A DNA stretch of 14,435 nt from JBKBXU01 sp046313675 (GTDB lineage: Bacteria > Bacteroidota > Bacteroidia > Cytophagales > Cytophagaceae): assembly GCA_046313675.1 (NCBI GenBank), contig JBKBXU010000090.1:1-14435 (forward strand), written 5' to 3'. Below the pieces are notes generated by a model, which saw only the letters and a program-made list of their open reading frames with translations, was not told the DNA's origin and ran no database searches. Every line of letters starts with the position of its first letter. Position 1 is the first letter of the stretch. Below, piece after piece: positions 12,997 through 14,435 of this stretch. A program made the translations under genes and the position numbers.

Positions 12997-13884
12997 ATGA
13001 TCGAACTTCCTATCATCTCTGCTGATGCAAACAAAAGACCTGCCCGTCCGGATTGGCTAAGGGTAAAATTGCCTGTTGGAAAAGAATATGCAAGAGTACG
13101 AAAGTTGGTCGATCAGTATAAGCTTCATACAATCTGTGAAAGCGGAAATTGTCCGAATATGGGTGAATGTTGGGGTGCCGGTACTGCCACATTTATGATC
13201 CTGGGCAACATCTGCACAAGAAGCTGCTCCTTTTGTGCTGTTGCGACCGGCAGGCCTAATGAGTATGATGCCGATGAGCCGAAGAGGGTGGCAGAAGCAG
13301 TCAAATTGATGAATGTAAAGCATTGTGTGATAACATCGGTTAACAGAGATGAATTAAAGGATCGTGGAGCTGAAATATGGCATCAAACAGTCGTAGAAGT
13401 TAAAAAAATATCTCCGGAAACAACCATTGAAACGCTTATCCCAGATGTAAAAGGTAATTGGGATGCTTTGGAAAGAATGATTTCTGCCGGTCAGGAGGTT
13501 GTTTCTCATAATATGGAAACCGTGGGCAGGCTTTACAGAATGGTTCGCCCGCAGGCCAAATATGAACGAAGCCTGGAAGAGATCAAACGTATCAACCAAT
13601 TTGGCAAGAGAACCAAATCAGGGATTATGTTGGGGCTTGGAGAAACGGATGAGGAAGTGTATCAGGCTATGGATGATTTGGCAGAAAATGGTTTGCACAT
13701 CCTTACCCTGGGACAATATTTGCAGCCCACAAAAATGCACCTTGAAGTAGTGGAGTTTGTTCATCCTGATAAATTTGCCCATTTCAGGGAAGAAGGTTTG
13801 AAAAGAGGGTTGAAGTATGTTGAATCAGGCCCTCTGGTTCGTTCTTCTTACCATGCAGAGCGACATGTAAACGTGCCGATTTAA
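12997..13884 (+). CDS. lipA: Lipoyl synthase
   Basis: A radical-SAM enzyme that inserts two sulfur atoms at C6 and C8 of octanoyl groups on E2 and GcvH proteins to form the lipoyl cofactor. Both Fe-S clusters are represented: the auxiliary cluster by Cys47, Cys52 and Cys58 (CX4CX5C) and the radical-SAM cluster by Cys73, Cys77 and Cys80 (CTRSCSFC). The C-terminal RSSYHAERH (282-290) supplies the conserved serine ligand of the auxiliary cluster. NMGECW, ETLIPD, VVSHNMETV and SGIMLGLGE blocks are intact. The 295-residue length is normal. The ATG is preceded by a TAATTTTG box. No lipB is adjacent. The product is needed by the E2 partner of the fused E1 in this window, although the genes are separate. 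Confidence 0.98.
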   Translation: MIELPIISADANKRPARPDWLRVKLPVGKEYARVRKLVDQYKLHTICESGNCPNMGECWGAGTATFMILGNICTRSCSFCAVATGRPNEYDADEPKRVAEAVKLMNVKHCVITSVNRDELKDRGAEIWHQTVVEVKKISPETTIETLIPDVKGNWDALERMISAGQEVVSHNMETVGRLYRMVRPQAKYERSLEEIKRINQFGKRTKSGIMLGLGETDEEVYQAMDDLAENGLHILTLGQYLQPTKMHLEVVEFVHPDKFAHFREEGLKRGLKYVESGPLVRSSYHAERHVNVPI

Positions 13885-13894
13885 AAACCTTTAG

Positions 13895-13911
13895 GTGATT
13901 TTCCCTCAGCC
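13895..13911. repeat. 17-bp direct repeat, copy 1
   Basis: GTGATTTTCCCTCAGCC is identical to 14133-14149. It begins 11 bases after the lipA stop. Copies lie 238 bases apart and each precedes a different repeat module, so the 17-mer may be the common edge of a composite element. Confidence 0.85.
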
Positions 13912-13922
13912 TGACTTAAACT

Positions 13923-13988
13923 GTCATCCTGACGAAGGAAGGATCTTTTCGAACAAAGTCCTGCAGATGCTTCGTACCTCAGCATTAA
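13923..13988. repeat. GTCATCCTGA-type dispersed intergenic repeat, decayed
   Basis: The unit starts GTCATCCTGACGAAG and ends CTTCGTACCTCAGCATTAA. Its ends pair as an inverted repeat: ACGAAG (13932-13937) with CTTCGT (13970-13975), and GTCATCCTGA with TCAGCATTAA at 7 of 10 bases. Elements beginning GTCATCCTGA and containing AAGGATCT are, from memory, widespread between genes in Bacteroidota and related phyla. The right end appears to have mutated away from the expected ATGAC. Confidence 0.7.
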
Positions 13989-14132
13989 AACTCTGATCAG
14001 GAAAAGAACTATCAGGTGTAGACGGAACAGTTGCTCTATTCCAATGGATTGCCACGGCTTTTCCGACGCTAAACCCCATGGAAAGCCTCGCAAAGACGGT
14101 CAGGGTCAGAATCTGCTTTCCAATCGAACATC

Positions 14133-14149
14133 GTGATTTTCCCTCAGCC
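14133..14149. repeat. 17-bp direct repeat, copy 2
   Basis: Exact second copy of the 17-mer at 13895-13911, followed here by a C-run and the hairpin at 14161-14176 instead of the GTCATCCTGA element. An exact 17-base match is unlikely by chance within a 14-kb window. Confidence 0.85.
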
Positions 14150-14160
14150 CCCCTTCGTGC

Positions 14161-14176
14161 ATCCGCTCCAGCGGAT
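14161..14176. repeat. Short GC-rich hairpin (ATCCGCT arms)
   Basis: ATCCGCT and AGCGGAT pair perfectly around CC, effectively a 6-bp stem with a 4-base loop. It lies within the repeat region after the second 17-mer, with no T-run, so it is not a terminator. Confidence 0.6.
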
Positions 14177-14218
14177 CCTCGTGTTTTCTTCGTACCCATC
14201 GTGCAACCATATAACTCC

Positions 14219-14232
14219 TGCGCTTTAGCGCA
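14219..14232. repeat. Short hairpin (TGCGC arms)
   Basis: TGCGC (14219-14223) pairs with GCGCA (14228-14232) around TTTA. A minor structure, listed because it belongs to a run of similar short hairpins in this repeat region. Confidence 0.45.
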
Positions 14233-14300
14233 ACTCTGGTTTCTGTGGTTTAATTCGCTCTGTCGCCAGCCACTACTACAAACCTTCCAATTAACGTCCT

Positions 14301-14319
14301 TCCCGGATCTGTTCCGGGA
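14301..14319. repeat. Short GC-rich hairpin (TCCCGGA arms)
   Basis: TCCCGGA (14301-14307) pairs perfectly with TCCGGGA (14313-14319) around TCTGT. The CCGGGAT-type palindrome resembles the core of dispersed bacterial intergenic repeats containing GGAATGAC, and GGAATGAC itself occurs about 65 bases downstream. Confidence 0.6.
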
Positions 14320-14423
14320 TCCGTTGCCGCTGGCAGTGATAAAAATGCCCGATCGAATATCCTTCTATGACGACTTCACCACGGAATGACTTTACGTTGC
14401 ATCCAACAGATGCCGGAACTGTG

Positions 14424-14435
14424 GCTTAGCTAAGC
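14424..14435. repeat. 12-bp palindrome at the window edge
   Basis: GCTTAGCTAAGC is perfectly self-complementary and ends exactly at the last base of the window, so the true extent of the dyad cannot be judged. Confidence 0.4.

Larger units (their letters stand above)
13885..14435. other. Non-coding repeat-derived region downstream of lipA
   Basis: These 551 bases contain no credible gene. Base composition is visibly more GC-rich than the other intergenic regions. The stretch holds an element starting GTCATCCTGA, an exact 17-bp direct repeat, three or four short GC-rich hairpins and fragments such as CACGGAATGAC, which I recall as typical of dispersed intergenic repeats. The open frames crossing it on both strands follow the repeats and have no domain signal. 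It is cut by the window edge. Confidence 0.75.

Noticed and set aside
13924..14199. 91-residue frame on the - strand downstream of lipA
   Set aside because: It starts and ends in repeat modules, overlaps the + strand frame, and shows no domain.
14078..14389. 103-residue frame downstream of lipA
   Set aside because: It runs through the 17-bp repeat and several hairpins, its composition follows the repeats, and a comparable frame exists on the opposite strand.

Overview
The window looks like a chromosomal segment of a Bacteroidota bacterium, most likely from the Cytophagia/Cytophagales side. Support: a secreted protein with a type IX secretion (T9SS) C-terminal sorting domain, a single-chain alpha-beta fusion of the 2-oxoacid dehydrogenase E1, Bacteroidota-type -7 boxes (TAnnTTTG) upstream of genes, AT-rich intergenic DNA, and signal peptides ending in AQ. 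No rRNA, tRNA, CRISPR array, transposase or phage gene was seen.

Layout, left to right. 1-636 is non-coding and holds an 83-bp direct repeat (two copies), five short hairpins and a larger nested hairpin. 637-1464 (-) is a voltage-gated-type potassium channel. After 520 bp of AT-rich DNA, 1985-5239 (+) encodes a 1084-residue T9SS cargo with seven RCC1-type repeats, closed by a strong bidirectional terminator shared with a small HTH/coiled-coil regulator (5317-5661, -). Divergent from the regulator is an 81-residue unknown protein (5771-6016, +) whose stop codon overlaps that of ispF. ispF (6013-6492, -) lies 4 nt behind an M16 zinc peptidase (6497-7732, -).

From 7954 to 9933 (+) lies the fused E1 alpha/beta dehydrogenase, with a good promoter in front. 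A tight three-gene unit follows (10126-11665, +): a tiny basic lipoprotein, a very basic secreted protein with six periodic Gly-Asp repeats, and a YtxJ-type monothiol bacilliredoxin. A convergent OsmC-family protein (11698-12105, -) shares an 81-bp divergent promoter region containing a perfect 14-bp palindrome with a predicted outer-membrane beta-barrel protein (12187-12930, +). lipA (12997-13884, +) closes the coding part. The last 551 bp (13885-14435) are non-coding and built from dispersed-repeat and hairpin modules.

Functional links are loose. LipA makes the lipoyl cofactor that E2 partners of the fused E1 need, and YtxJ and OsmC both suggest thiol/peroxide handling, but each lies in its own transcription unit. 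No clear new defence or mobile system is visible. The least explained parts are the lipoprotein/GD-repeat/YtxJ unit and the two repeat clusters at the window ends.
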